Shown here: piece after piece, positions 7,866 through 16,743 of the stretch
Layout of the letters: each line of letters starts with the position of its first letter
Numbering within the stretch: position 1 is the stretch's first letter
NCBI RefSeq assembly: GCF_002201475.1
Contig: NZ_CP021422.1
Coordinates: forward strand, 3,596,001 to 3,660,000
Direction of reading: 5' to 3'
Length of the DNA: 64,000 nucleotides
Source of the DNA: Acutalibacter muris
GTDB taxonomy: Bacteria; Bacillota; Clostridia; Oscillospirales; Acutalibacteraceae
Position numbers and translations under genes: made by a program
Notes under the pieces: model-generated
What the model was told of the DNA's origin: nothing
Databases searched by the model: none
Seen by the model: only the letters and a program-made list of their open reading frames with translations

Positions 7866-8043
7866 GGGAGGAGTTGTATTGAAAAAACTTGTAATCTTCT
7901 CTTACAGAAATATTTTACTGTGTTGTTAGCGCAAAATCAAGTTTTTTCGACAAGTTCTATGTTTTCTATAACTATAGGTGCATTTATATAAGAATTTTAT
8001 ACAACTTATACGATTAGTGAACCTGGAAACGGAGGGGACCGAG
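7866..8043 (+). other. rlmD leader with a possible 16-codon peptide and a long-loop inverted repeat
   Basis: This AT-rich gap has a GGAGGAG site five bases before TTG (7879), which opens a 16-codon reading frame ending in TAG at 7927-7929 (MKKLVIFSYRNILLCC). A perfect 10-bp inverted repeat (AAAAAACTTG 7882-7891 and CAAGTTTTTT 7938-7947) spans it and ends in six T. It could be a leader-peptide attenuator for the rRNA methyltransferase downstream, or chance. No convincing promoter was found here. Confidence 0.3.
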
Positions 8044-9411
8044 GTGGCCCTGAGCAAAAATGAATATATTGAGATGGACTTCACCGGCATGACCGCCGAG
8101 GGGGCTGCCGTGGGCCGGTATGAGGGCGAGGCGGTGTTTGTACCCATGGGCGCCCCAGGGGACAGGGCCCTGGTGAAGATAGTGAAGGCCGCAAAAACCC
8201 ACGCCTTCGGCCGGCTGGAGAAGCTTCTGAAGCCCTCCCCCTGCCGAGTTGAGCCGGACTGCCCGGTGTACAGGCTCTGCGGAGGATGCTGCTTCAGGCA
8301 TATCACCTATCAGGCGGAGCTTGAGATAAAGGAGCAGAAGGTCCGTGACGCGCTTGAGCGCATAGGCGGCATTAAAGAGCCGCCGCTGGGCCCAATTATA
8401 GGCGCAAAAGACAGGGACGGCTATCGGAACAAGGCCCTGCTGCCCATAGGACAGGCCCCGGACGGCGGCATAGAGCTGGGCTTCTACGCCAAAAACTCCC
8501 ATAGGATAGTGCCCTGCGAGAGCTGTAAGCTACAGCCCGAGGAGTTCTCCCGGGCTATGGAGGCCTTCAGGCAGTGGGCAAAGGAATATGGCGACCCGGT
8601 ATATGACGAGGTTTCCCACTCGGGGCGTATGCGGAGGCTGTTCCTGAGAAAAGCCGGGGCCACCGGAGAGGTGATGGCCTGCGTGGTGGTAAACGGCAAC
8701 GGCCTACACCATGAGCCGGAGCTGGTTGACGCTATGCGCGGGGCCGTGCCGGGGCTGAAATCTTTGGTGATAAACTCCAACAGGGAGAGGACAAATGTGG
8801 CCCTGGGCGGGCGCTGCCGGACGGTATGGGGACGGGACAGCATAAGGGACCGGCTCTGCGGGCTGGAGTTTGAGATATCGCCCCTGTCCTTCTACCAGGT
8901 GAACCGGGACCAGACGGAGAAGCTCTATAGACTGGCGGCGGAATATGCGGCCCCGGAACCGGGGGACCTGTTGCTGGACCTGTACTGTGGCACGGGCACC
9001 ATCGGGCTGTCCATGGCAAAGAGCGCGGGAAAGCTGATCGGAGTGGAGGTGCAGCCCCAAGCGGTGGAAAACGCCAGGGAGAACGCCCGGCGCAACGGCA
9101 TAGACAACGCAGAGTTTCTGTGCGCCGACGCGGCCGAGGCCGCAAGAGAGCTGGTCCGGCGGGGAACGCGGCCCCAGGTGGTCCTCCTGGATCCACCGCG
9201 CAAAGGCTGCGGGCCAAAGCTTGTGGAGACGGTGGCGGAAATGGGCCCCCAGAGAGTGGTCTACGTCTCCTGTGACCCGGCCACGCTGGCAAGGGACCTA
9301 CGGCAGTTCGCCGGGCTGGGGTATGGGAGGATTAAGGGGCGGCCGGTGGATATGTTCCCGGGGACGGGGCATGTGGAGACTATCGTGTTGATACAAAAGA
9401 AAACCTCGTAG
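8044..9411 (+). CDS. rlmD: 23S rRNA (uracil-C5)-methyltransferase, RlmD/RlmCD family
   Basis: A SAM-dependent enzyme that makes 5-methyluridine in 23S rRNA (U1939, and in Bacillus also U747). The start chosen is GTG at 8044, seven bases after GGAGGGG; an ATG 66 bases upstream has no ribosome binding site. The product (455 residues) has an N-terminal TRAM-like domain, an iron-sulfur cysteine cluster (CRVEPDCPVYRLCGGC), the SAM-binding motif DLYCGTGTIGLSMA, the LLDPPRKGCG motif and the catalytic cysteine in VVYVSCDPATLARDL. It is a single gene. Whether it modifies one or two uridines cannot be told from sequence. Confidence 0.93.
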   Translation: MALSKNEYIEMDFTGMTAEGAAVGRYEGEAVFVPMGAPGDRALVKIVKAAKTHAFGRLEKLLKPSPCRVEPDCPVYRLCGGCCFRHITYQAELEIKEQKVRDALERIGGIKEPPLGPIIGAKDRDGYRNKALLPIGQAPDGGIELGFYAKNSHRIVPCESCKLQPEEFSRAMEAFRQWAKEYGDPVYDEVSHSGRMRRLFLRKAGATGEVMACVVVNGNGLHHEPELVDAMRGAVPGLKSLVINSNRERTNVALGGRCRTVWGRDSIRDRLCGLEFEISPLSFYQVNRDQTEKLYRLAAEYAAPEPGDLLLDLYCGTGTIGLSMAKSAGKLIGVEVQPQAVENARENARRNGIDNAEFLCADAAEAARELVRRGTRPQVVLLDPPRKGCGPKLVETVAEMGPQRVVYVSCDPATLARDLRQFAGLGYGRIKGRPVDMFPGTGHVETIVLIQKKTS

Positions 9412-9764
9412 AAATCCTTTATTTTAGGCACTTTGCGAAGCATTTCATGTTCACTTCGGAGGGTGAAAAAATCCGAAATAAGCACCTCAAAAACTACTTT
9501 GACGTTTCAGTGGTAGTTGATATCGGGTGTGGGAACACAAACGGAAAATAAAGGTTTTCCGCAATCAACGTGTCTATGTAGTGTACACCCCGCTGATCCT
9601 TAGTCACACATACTCCTGCAATGGCGTGATGGCACCCATCGTAACTATGCTGCGATGGGTTTTGATATTGAGTACAACCTTTGGCTGCATGATTCTCACC
9701 CTTTCTGCTTAAAATATGGCATATTTTCTCCTTGTGTCAAGTATAAACATCATTTTAATAATAA
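9412..9764. other. AT-rich decayed intergenic stretch, no intact gene
   Basis: Base composition is clearly more AT-rich than in the genes on both sides. An 8-bp hairpin (ACCCATCG 9634-9641 and CGATGGGT 9653-9660) and short, frame-broken reading frames on the minus strand (for example one reading MQPKVVLNIKTHRSIVTMG that stops after 28 codons) are all that can be seen. It looks like degraded foreign DNA next to the XRE remnant at 9765. Confidence 0.45.
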
Positions 9765-9962
9765 AGCGCCCGAGAAATAGGAATTTCTGTGCCATCTACC
9801 CAATATATTATCGAGCTTGCACGGCTCTTCAAAGTCTCTACGGACTATTTACTTGGGGTTGATGCTTCAAGAACCATCAATGTCATCGGGCTTACGGAGG
9901 AAGATATTCAATTAGTGCATGGGATAGTTACCCATTTGAGAAGTAAAAATCGATCACAATAA
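9765..9962 (+). pseudogene. C-terminal remnant of an XRE-family regulator
   Basis: An open frame without a proper start codon encodes ELARLFKVSTDYLLG and a tail INVIGLTEEDIQLVHGIVTHLRSKN. This matches the C-terminal half of the intact XRE regulator at 50735-51037 (KMAWLFGVSTDYILG, LNVDGLTDAQIEAVNRIVAELRAVN) closely. The N-terminal recognition helices are missing: upstream, only REIGIS remains before a stop codon. It is a truncated relative, probably left by a deletion, and is not expected to bind DNA. Confidence 0.75.
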
Positions 9963-9965
9963 AGA

Positions 9966-9991
9966 AATCCCTCCGCACCAGCAGAGGGATT
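9966..9991 (-). terminator. terminator between the XRE remnant and the isomerase-like gene
   Basis: A perfect 8-bp inverted repeat (AATCCCTC 9966-9973 and GAGGGATT 9984-9991) lies just past the stop codon of the minus-strand gene at 10012 and just after the XRE remnant. It can serve either direction, though T tracts are modest. Confidence 0.6.
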
Positions 9992-10011
9992 CTCAATCAT
10001 TTCACTTTTTC

Positions 10012-11496
10012 TTACTTAAACGGATTCTCCCCCGGGTACATCATACCCTTGGGCTGATTGAACCCGATATCCCCAACGCCCAGGTACTTGAACACCTCAA
10101 ACAGCGCCTTGCCGTGGTGTCCGAAGGCGACCGCGCCGTGGTGGGGATAGTTTTTCCCGATGAGCACATGGCGGTAGAAGCGACCCATCTCGTTGATAGC
10201 AAAGACCCCTATGCCGCCGAAGGAGCGGGTGGCCACGGGCAGCACCTCGCCCTCTGCCACATATGCCCGAAGGATGCTGTCGGCCGTGGACTGAAGCCGG
10301 AAAAAGGTGATGTCGCCGGGGACTATATCCCCCTCAAGAGTACCTTGGGTGACCTCCTCGGGCAGGCTGCGGGCCATTATCATCTGATACTTCATAGTGG
10401 GGCTGCATATCTTGCTGGAGCAGGTGTTGCCGCAGTGGAAGCCCATGAAGGTGTCGCTGAACTGATAAGGGAACTTGCCCTCTATCTCAGACTTGTACAT
10501 ATCCTTTGGCACAGTGTTGTTTATGTCCAAAAGGGTCACAATATCATTACTGACGCAGGCGCCGATGAACTCCGAGAGGGTGCCGTAGATGTCCACCTCG
10601 CAGGACACCGGAAGGCCCCGGCCCGTAAGGCGTGAATTTACGTAGCAGGGTACAAAGCCGAACTGGGTCTGGAAGGCGGGCCAGCACTTGCTGGTAAGGG
10701 TAACGTACTGGCGGTAGCCCCGATGCTCCTCTATCCAGTCCAAAAGGGTTATCTCGTACTGGGCCAGCTTCTCTAAAATCTCGGGCTTCTTGTTGCCCTC
10801 ACCCAGCTCCTTCTCCATGTCGGCCTTGACCTCTGCTATGCGGGGGTCGCCGGCGTGCTTATGGAAGGCCTCGAACAGGTCCAGCTCGGAGTTTTCCTCG
10901 ATTTCAACGCCCAGGTCATACAAGCGCTTGATAGGCGCGTTGCAGGCCAGAAAGTTCAGGGGGCGGGGGCCGAAGCTGATTATCTTTAGAGACTTTAAGC
11001 CTACCAGGGCTCTGGCGATGGGGATAAACTCATGTATGCGGTCGGCACAGTCCTCCGCGTCGCCCACGGGCTCCTCGGGGATATAGGCCTTTATCTCCCT
11101 AAGCTTCAAATTGTAGCTGGCGTTGAGCATACCGCAGTAGGCGTCGCCGCGTCCGCCCACAAGGTTGTCGCCGGACTCCTCGGCGGCGGCAATGAACATA
11201 CAGGGGCCGTCGAAGTGCTTGGCGAGAAGGGTCTCGGATATCTCCGGGCCGAAGTTGCCAAGGTACACCACCAGGGCGTTGCAGCCGTTTTTCTTAATGT
11301 CTTCAAGAGCCTGTACCATGTGTATTTCAGACTCCACTATGCAGACCGGGCACTCGTAGACGCTGGACGCTTCTGTACCGTATTTGGCGTTAAAGGCTTC
11401 CATCAGGGCCCTTCTGCGGTTCACTGACAGACTCTCGGGGAAGCAGTCGCGGGAGACGGCCACCACCCCGACTTTTACAATGGGGATGTTGTTCAT
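10012..11496 (-). CDS. L-fucose/L-arabinose isomerase family protein
   Basis: A 494-residue cytoplasmic protein of the L-fucose/L-arabinose isomerase superfamily, whose members interconvert aldoses and ketoses with a manganese-type metal. Visible features are the N-terminal Rossmann-like domain (VVYLGNFGPEISETLLA) and the C-terminal metal-site region with CEVDIYGTLSEF, DTFMGFHCGNTCSS and KNYPHHGAVAFGHHGKALFEV, the last providing the conserved histidines. The ATG at 11496 has a GGAGG site. No transporter or kinase gene lies beside it, so the sugar is not defined by context. Confidence 0.85.
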   Translation of the reverse strand: MNNIPIVKVGVVAVSRDCFPESLSVNRRRALMEAFNAKYGTEASSVYECPVCIVESEIHMVQALEDIKKNGCNALVVYLGNFGPEISETLLAKHFDGPCMFIAAAEESGDNLVGGRGDAYCGMLNASYNLKLREIKAYIPEEPVGDAEDCADRIHEFIPIARALVGLKSLKIISFGPRPLNFLACNAPIKRLYDLGVEIEENSELDLFEAFHKHAGDPRIAEVKADMEKELGEGNKKPEILEKLAQYEITLLDWIEEHRGYRQYVTLTSKCWPAFQTQFGFVPCYVNSRLTGRGLPVSCEVDIYGTLSEFIGACVSNDIVTLLDINNTVPKDMYKSEIEGKFPYQFSDTFMGFHCGNTCSSKICSPTMKYQMIMARSLPEEVTQGTLEGDIVPGDITFFRLQSTADSILRAYVAEGEVLPVATRSFGGIGVFAINEMGRFYRHVLIGKNYPHHGAVAFGHHGKALFEVFKYLGVGDIGFNQPKGMMYPGENPFK

Positions 11497-11574
11497 ATGT
11501 GTTCCTCCGTTTTATTCAAAATTTCCGGGCTCTATTTGATACTATCATAACCCATAGCAGGGGAAAAAGCAATC

Positions 11575-11588
11575 AAAACATATGTTTG
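11575..11588 (+). promoter_or_regulatory. candidate LexA (SOS) box upstream of recA
   Basis: AAAACATATGTTTG matches the Gram-positive LexA consensus CGAACRNRYGTTYG at all positions except the first two. It lies 20 bases upstream of the recA -35 box, a sensible place for a repressor or a distal operator. Damage induction of recA through LexA is established in Bacillus; its use here is inferred. Confidence 0.6.
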
Positions 11589-11607
11589 AAAATAATTCGC
11601 AAAGGGC

Positions 11608-11636
11608 TTGCTTTTACTCTCTTTTTCCTATATAAT
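11608..11636 (+). promoter_or_regulatory. sigma-A promoter of recA-recX
   Basis: TTGCTT (11608-11613), 17 bases and TATAAT (11631-11636) lie 34 bases upstream of the recA start codon. Confidence 0.75.
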
Positions 11637-11670
11637 ATATGTAGTTTTAACTATACGGGAGGAAGTAATA

Positions 11671-12855
11671 ATGGCGGAAAAAAAGCAGGCCCCTGTCAGC
11701 ACCCGCTCCAGCAGCAATAACCCCGACGAGCGGCGCAAGGCGCTGGACACGGCCCTGACCCAGATAAAAAAGCAGTTCGGCGACGGCGCGGTGATGCGTC
11801 TGGGCCAGCAGTCGTCCCTTAACATTGAGGCCATCCCCACCGGGTCCCTGTCTTTGGACCTGGCCCTGGGGGTGGGAGGCCTGCCCCGGGGCAGGATAGT
11901 GGAAATTTACGGCCCGGAATCCTCTGGTAAGACCACCCTTGCCCTGCACTGTGTGGCGGAGGGCCAGAAGTTAGGCGGCAACGCGGCCTTTATCGACGTG
12001 GAGCACGCTCTGGACCCGGTGTACGCCTCGGCCCTGGGGGTGAACGTGGACGACCTGCTGGTGTCCCAGCCCGATACCGGCGAGCAGGCTTTGGAGATAG
12101 CCGAGGCCCTTATCCGCTCCAACGCCATCGACGTGATAGTGGTGGACTCGGTGGCGGCCCTGGTGCCAAAGCAGGAGATAGAGGGCGAAATGGGCGACTC
12201 CCACGTGGGCTTGCAGGCGCGGCTCATGAGCCAGGCCCTCAGAAAGCTGGCGGGGGCCATCTCCAAGTCCAACTGCGTGGCCATCTTCATAAACCAGCTG
12301 CGGGAAAAAGTGGGCGTTATCTATGGCAACCCCGAGGTCACTCCCGGGGGCCGCGCCATGAAATTCTACTCGTCGGTGCGTATCGACGTGCGCAAGGGCG
12401 AGGTTTTAAAAAATGGCACAGACATTATAGGGGCCCACACCAAGGTGCGCGTGGTTAAAAACAAGGTGGCCCCACCCTTTAGGACCGCCGAATTTGACGT
12501 GCTCTACGGCCAGGGCATCTCCCGCATGGGGGAGCTTGTGGATATCGGCGTGCAGCTGGATATCATTCAGAAAAGCGGCTCCTGGTTCTCCTACGACGGA
12601 CAGCGCATCGGCCAGGGCCGGGAAAAGGTCAAGGACTTCCTTGCGGCAAACCCGGAGGTGGCCGGGAATATAGAAGCTGCCGTGCGGGAAAACGTGAACA
12701 AGCTCTACAGCCAGAAGCTGGGCAAGCCCCCGGCAGAGGCCGGCGGCGCGGAGGATAACGGCCCCGCCGTGCCGGCAGAGGTGGAAAAGAAGCCCACACC
12801 CCCCAAGGCGGCCCTGGCCGACGACGCCAGCCTTGACATCACGGTGGACGACTGA
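11671..12855 (+). CDS. recA: recombinase RecA
   Basis: RecA forms filaments on single-stranded DNA, drives strand exchange and stimulates LexA self-cleavage. The 394-residue product has the Walker A loop GPESSGKTT (residues 81-89), the DVEHALDP segment, the loop-1 region [20 protein letters not shown] and the conserved [11 protein letters not shown]. The start at 11671 follows GGGAGGAAG; an upstream ATG at 11608 lies inside the promoter and is not used. The C-terminal tail is acidic and Pro/Ala-rich, as usual. The stop overlaps the recX start, and a LexA-box candidate sits upstream. Confidence 0.98.
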   Translation: MAEKKQAPVSTRSSSNNPDERRKALDTALTQIKKQFGDGAVMRLGQQSSLNIEAIPTGSLSLDLALGVGGLPRGRIVEIYGPESSGKTTLALHCVAEGQKLGGNAAFIDVEHALDPVYASALGVNVDDLLVSQPDTGEQALEIAEALIRSNAIDVIVVDSVAALVPKQEIEGEMGDSHVGLQARLMSQALRKLAGAISKSNCVAIFINQLREKVGVIYGNPEVTPGGRAMKFYSSVRIDVRKGEVLKNGTDIIGAHTKVRVVKNKVAPPFRTAEFDVLYGQGISRMGELVDIGVQLDIIQKSGSWFSYDGQRIGQGREKVKDFLAANPEVAGNIEAAVRENVNKLYSQKLGKPPAEAGGAEDNGPAVPAEVEKKPTPPKAALADDASLDITVDD

Positions 12856-13469
12856 TGGAGCTGACCGCCGCGGAGCCCAGGCGAAAGGGATTGGTACAGC
12901 TGTACATAGACGGCGAGCCCGCCGTGAAGATAGATAACGAGGTCCTCCTGCTGTCCCGGATAAAGCCGGGGGACGAGCTTACCGATGAGGAGCTGCACCA
13001 GCTGATACTGGATTCCGACGCCCATAGAGCCAAAGAGAAGGCCCTGTACCTTTTGGAGTACCGGGACCACACGAAAAAAGAGCTGACGGAGAAGATTGCC
13101 CGCACGGCCGCGTCAAGAGAGGCCGCCGAGGCTGCTGTCGATAGGATGGAGGAGCTGGGGCTCATAGACGACGACAGCTATGGGCGAAGGTACGCAAGGG
13201 AGCTCTTCGTGCGTAAGAAATATGGCCCACTGCGGGTACGCCAGGAGCTGCGGCAGAAGGGAATAGACCCTGAACTTATCAGCGAGCTCTTGGAGGAGTA
13301 TGACGACCCAGAGGCCTTTACGGAGCGCATAGGCGAGATACTGGAGCGCAAATACTCCGGCTGGCAGGAGGACGAAAAGGTAAAGCGCAGGGCCTTTTCG
13401 GCCCTGCAGCGCATGGGGTACAGCTATGAGCATATTCGCGAGGGTATGCGCGGACTATCAGACAGTTGA
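12855..13469 (+). CDS. recX: regulatory protein RecX
   Basis: RecX modulates RecA filament growth and ATPase activity. The 204-residue product shows the tandem three-helix repeats of the family, with segments such as RAKEKALYLLEYRDHTKKEL, LIDDDSYGRRYARELFV and KYGPLRVRQELRQKGIDPEL. The ATG overlaps the recA stop (TGATG), so the two are probably translated together. Its 3' end overlaps the convergent prmC gene by 12 bases. Confidence 0.92.
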   Translation: MELTAAEPRRKGLVQLYIDGEPAVKIDNEVLLLSRIKPGDELTDEELHQLILDSDAHRAKEKALYLLEYRDHTKKELTEKIARTAASREAAEAAVDRMEELGLIDDDSYGRRYARELFVRKKYGPLRVRQELRQKGIDPELISELLEEYDDPEAFTERIGEILERKYSGWQEDEKVKRRAFSALQRMGYSYEHIREGMRGLSDS

Positions 13470-14312
13470 ACCCTTCGCCGCCGTAACGGCCCTGTCAAGG
13501 CCCGCTAAATCCTTGTGGACGGTGATATCCACGAACCCGGACCGCGCAAAAAGCTCCGTCACCTCCCGGGCCTGAGTATCGCCTATCTCCACGCCCAGCG
13601 CCCCGCCAGGACGCAGTAATGGCGCCCATTTTTCCAATATGGCCCGATAAAATGTCAAGCCGTCCCCGCCCCCGTCAAGGGCCAGGGACGGCTCCTTTTG
13701 CACCTCCGGCTGAAGGGCGGAGAGCTCGCCTGTGGCGATATACGGCGGGTTCGACGCGATAAAGTCCAGTTCCTTCGGGAACACTCCCTGCTCCGGCCCT
13801 CGGAGCACATCCCCGGCAGCTGCCCGGCATTCAAACCGGGGATAGCGGGCGATATTCCTGTCCAGAAATTCCCCGGCCTTCTCGTCCAGCTCCACGCATA
13901 TTACCTGCGCCCCCGGCACTATTGAGCATATTCCAAGCCCCACAGCCCCGCTGCCCGCGCAGAGGTCCAGGCCCCGGGCCCCTTTGCCTATCCGCGCGGC
14001 AAGGGCCTCCACCAGCGCCGCCGTGTCCTCCCGGGGGACCAGCACGCCCTCGCCCACCGAAAGGGTGAGGGACATAAAGGGCCACTCCCCCAGGATATAT
14101 TGCAGGGGTCTCCTCTCTGCCCGCTGGGAGACGGCTTCAAGAAATTCCTGCCGCTTTTTTTCATCTGGCGCTTTGTCGCCCTGCAGCGCAAGCTCCGACC
14201 TGTCCAGACCCAGAAAGCGCTCCGAAAGCCGGGCCGCGTCAAAGCCCGGGCTGTCCACTCCCGCCTTTGTAAGCTGGGCTTTGGCCCGTAAGTATAATTC
14301 CCTGGCGGTCAC
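13458..14312 (-). CDS. prmC: peptide chain release factor N5-glutamine methyltransferase PrmC
   Basis: PrmC methylates the glutamine of the GGQ motif in release factors RF1 and RF2 using SAM. The 284-residue product has the N-terminal helical domain, the SAM motif GLDLCAGSGAVGLGI and the catalytic NPPY motif (DFIASNPPYIATGEL). It overlaps the upstream DUF1385 gene by four bases, an arrangement common in Firmicutes, where both often sit near prfA; prfA is not in this window. Confidence 0.95.
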   Translation of the reverse strand: MTARELYLRAKAQLTKAGVDSPGFDAARLSERFLGLDRSELALQGDKAPDEKKRQEFLEAVSQRAERRPLQYILGEWPFMSLTLSVGEGVLVPREDTAALVEALAARIGKGARGLDLCAGSGAVGLGICSIVPGAQVICVELDEKAGEFLDRNIARYPRFECRAAAGDVLRGPEQGVFPKELDFIASNPPYIATGELSALQPEVQKEPSLALDGGGDGLTFYRAILEKWAPLLRPGGALGVEIGDTQAREVTELFARSGFVDITVHKDLAGLDRAVTAAKGSTV

Positions 14313-15244
14313 TTAAGGAGGTCCTCGCCGTTTTCGGGTATCACCGCCTGCAAGGCGGCGATGGCGGCCTCTATCATCTTATCGTCCGGCTCCTTCACGG
14401 TGATGCGCTGCATCCAGAGCCCTGGGGCGGTGATTATCCGGCAGAGCATATTGTCGTGCCGGGCGCAGGCCTTCTGTACCTCATAGCCGATATTCACGAT
14501 AATCGGTATGCACAGAAGCTTTACCACCGTGCGCAGTATTGGATTCGAGAAGGGGATGAAGAAGCCAACGATTATCCCTAAAAGCAGCATAAGTATCATA
14601 AAGCTTGTGCCGCAGCGGGGGTGAAAGCGCTTCTGGGGCCGGACGTTCTCAACGGTCAGGGGCAGATCCGCCTCATAGCAGAAGATGGTCTTATGCTCCG
14701 CCCCGTGGTACTGGAACACCCGCTTGATGTCCGGCAGCAGGGACACGCAGAGCACATACCCCAGGAAGATGGCTATGCGAAGCACCCCCTCGAACACGGA
14801 CCGCCACCCTGCTATGCCCTCGCCCACGGCCCCCTGCAAAAGGTTGAAAAGGAAGGTGGGAAGCACGAAGAACAGCACCACCGCCAGGCCGACCCCCAGC
14901 ACCGAACCGATGCCCATGATAATCCCGGTGAGCTTGTCCCCCAGGTGCTCGTCCAGCCACTTGTCAATACCAGTAAGCTCCTCCTCCCCCATATCTGTTA
15001 TCCTGTCCGCCGACAGGGACAGGGCCTTATAGCCCAGCCGGAAGGTGTCCACCATGGCGAAAATACCCCTTATAAAGGGCTTGCCCAGTATGGGGTACTT
15101 TTTTGTGATACGGTCAATATGTATGTCCTCGGTGGTTATATTGCCCTCGCTGTCGCAGAAGGCAGCGGTGGTGCGCTTTGGGCCTACCATCATGATGCCC
15201 TCCATCAGGGCCTGCCCACCGATAGTCGTTATCCTCTTTGGCAT
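14309..15244 (-). CDS. DUF1385 family membrane protein
   Basis: A 311-residue protein of the DUF1385 family, whose biochemical role is not established. It begins with the family signature ITTIGGQALMEGIMMVGPKR. Hydrophobic spans lie at about residues 115-140, 155-175 and 205-250, and the conserved YHGAEHKTIFCYEADLPL and FHPRCGTSFMILM segments carry His, Glu and Cys residues that could bind a metal. The ATG at 15244 follows an AAGGAG site. It is translationally coupled to prmC by a four-base overlap. Confidence 0.88.
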   Translation of the reverse strand: MPKRITTIGGQALMEGIMMVGPKRTTAAFCDSEGNITTEDIHIDRITKKYPILGKPFIRGIFAMVDTFRLGYKALSLSADRITDMGEEELTGIDKWLDEHLGDKLTGIIMGIGSVLGVGLAVVLFFVLPTFLFNLLQGAVGEGIAGWRSVFEGVLRIAIFLGYVLCVSLLPDIKRVFQYHGAEHKTIFCYEADLPLTVENVRPQKRFHPRCGTSFMILMLLLGIIVGFFIPFSNPILRTVVKLLCIPIIVNIGYEVQKACARHDNMLCRIITAPGLWMQRITVKEPDDKMIEAAIAALQAVIPENGEDLLK

Positions 15245-15318
15245 TTATTTGCTCCTTCTTGAGTATATTTTTGGCGCTGCACGCGACTTGCCCAAAGGGC
15301 AATGTCGGCCGGACCGCG

Positions 15319-16725
15319 TCATGTCTTACACAAAGGTATGCTTATGGTCACCGTTGTGCCCTCGCCCTCCGTGCTCTCCAGCTCCAGCGTGCCGTTGTGC
15401 ATGGCCACTATCTCGTCCGCCACCGCCAGCCCTATGCCGGAGCCCCGGACCAGCTGGTTGGCCTTATAAAACTTCTTCTTCACGTTGGGCAGGTGCTCCG
15501 CCGGTATGCCGCAGCCGGTGTCCGCTATGATGACCTGCACCCGGTCCTCCGAAAGCTCCGAGGACACCGTTACCGATCCGCCCTCCAACGTGTACTTCAG
15601 GGCGTTGTCTATAATGTTTACAAATACCTGCTTGAGCCTGTTCCTATCCCCATATACCGGCGCAAGGCTGATGTTCTCCTCATACCTGAGCTCCTTGCCC
15701 TCTGTCCGCGCCCGCTCGGTAAAAAGGTACACCGCCTCGTCCAGCTCCGCCAGAATGTCCATGCGCTCCTGCACCAGCTGCATCCGTCCGTTTTGAAGCC
15801 GGGAGAAGTCCAGAAGCTCCTCCACAAGGCCCGAGAGGCGCTCAGACTCCCGGATAATAACGCTCATGCCCTTCTCCTCCGTGGCCGGATCCGCCCCGCT
15901 TCTTAGAGTCTCCGCCCAGCCCTTTATGGCCGTCAGCGGCGTGCGCAGCTCATGGGACACCGAGGAGATGAACTCATTTTTCATCCTCTCCGCCGCGCCC
16001 AACTCCCCGGCCATGTCGTTTATGGCGTCGCAGAGCTGGCCTATCTCGTCGCCCCGGGCCTTTTCAATGCGCACCTCAAAATCCCCCTGGGCGATCTGAC
16101 GGGCGCTCTGGCTCACCTGCCGCACGGGCACAAGGATGGAACGGATGAAGTAAACGCCGGAGAGAGTCAAAAGCAGCATGATGAACAGCGCCGCTATCAC
16201 CAGCACTATCACCACCATTATGGTCTGCTGGTCCGCCCGCTCCATGGACACCATATACCGTATGGAGCCTACAAGCCCACCGTTTTCACTTCTCACTACC
16301 CGGGTTATGGCCATAACCTTCTCCCCGGTGTTCAGCTCCCCCACCCACTTGCCCGAGCCGTCCGGGCTCAGGAGGGCCAGCTGGTAGTCGGGCATGGGCT
16401 GGGAATGGTCGGGCTCAAAGCCCGTGGAGGTTATGAACACCCGGCCGTCCTTGCCCAGCGCCATTATCTCCATCTTCGCCTTGTCCTGGAAGGTCTCGAT
16501 ATAGTCCCTTGTAACCGCAGTGAACTCGGAGGTCTGATAGTCCTTGGAGCGGCTTGACAGCCAGTTGAGCAGCTCGTCCATGCGGCCCGTAAGGGTGCTC
16601 TCTATGCCGTTATAGGTGGAGCTCTGGACCATAAAGGACAGGGCCGCCACAAAGATTACCAGCACCACCAGCACCACGCCGATGGTGTTTACGAACCAGC
16701 GCCTTGAAATGCTCTTTGCAAACAT
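15319..16725 (-). CDS. membrane sensor histidine kinase
   Basis: Sensor half of a two-component system. The 468-residue protein has a membrane span at about 12-34, an extracellular sensor region (35-168), a second span (169-195), a HAMP linker, a dimerisation/phosphoacceptor helix with His258 in SVSHELRTPLTA, and a C-terminal ATPase domain with N-box IDNALKYT, IADTGCGIPAEHL and GSGIGLAVADEI. It lies 18 bases after the response regulator gene and would phosphorylate its product. The signal is unknown. Confidence 0.94.
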   Translation of the reverse strand: MFAKSISRRWFVNTIGVVLVVLVIFVAALSFMVQSSTYNGIESTLTGRMDELLNWLSSRSKDYQTSEFTAVTRDYIETFQDKAKMEIMALGKDGRVFITSTGFEPDHSQPMPDYQLALLSPDGSGKWVGELNTGEKVMAITRVVRSENGGLVGSIRYMVSMERADQQTIMVVIVLVIAALFIMLLLTLSGVYFIRSILVPVRQVSQSARQIAQGDFEVRIEKARGDEIGQLCDAINDMAGELGAAERMKNEFISSVSHELRTPLTAIKGWAETLRSGADPATEEKGMSVIIRESERLSGLVEELLDFSRLQNGRMQLVQERMDILAELDEAVYLFTERARTEGKELRYEENISLAPVYGDRNRLKQVFVNIIDNALKYTLEGGSVTVSSELSEDRVQVIIADTGCGIPAEHLPNVKKKFYKANQLVRGSGIGLAVADEIVAMHNGTLELESTEGEGTTVTISIPLCKT

Positions 16726-16743
16726 GGCAGGCCTCCTAAAATT

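Noticed and set aside
9527-9712. A 61-codon plus-strand frame in the decayed island
   Set aside because: No ribosome binding site, no recognisable family, and it lies across an inverted repeat in AT-rich debris.
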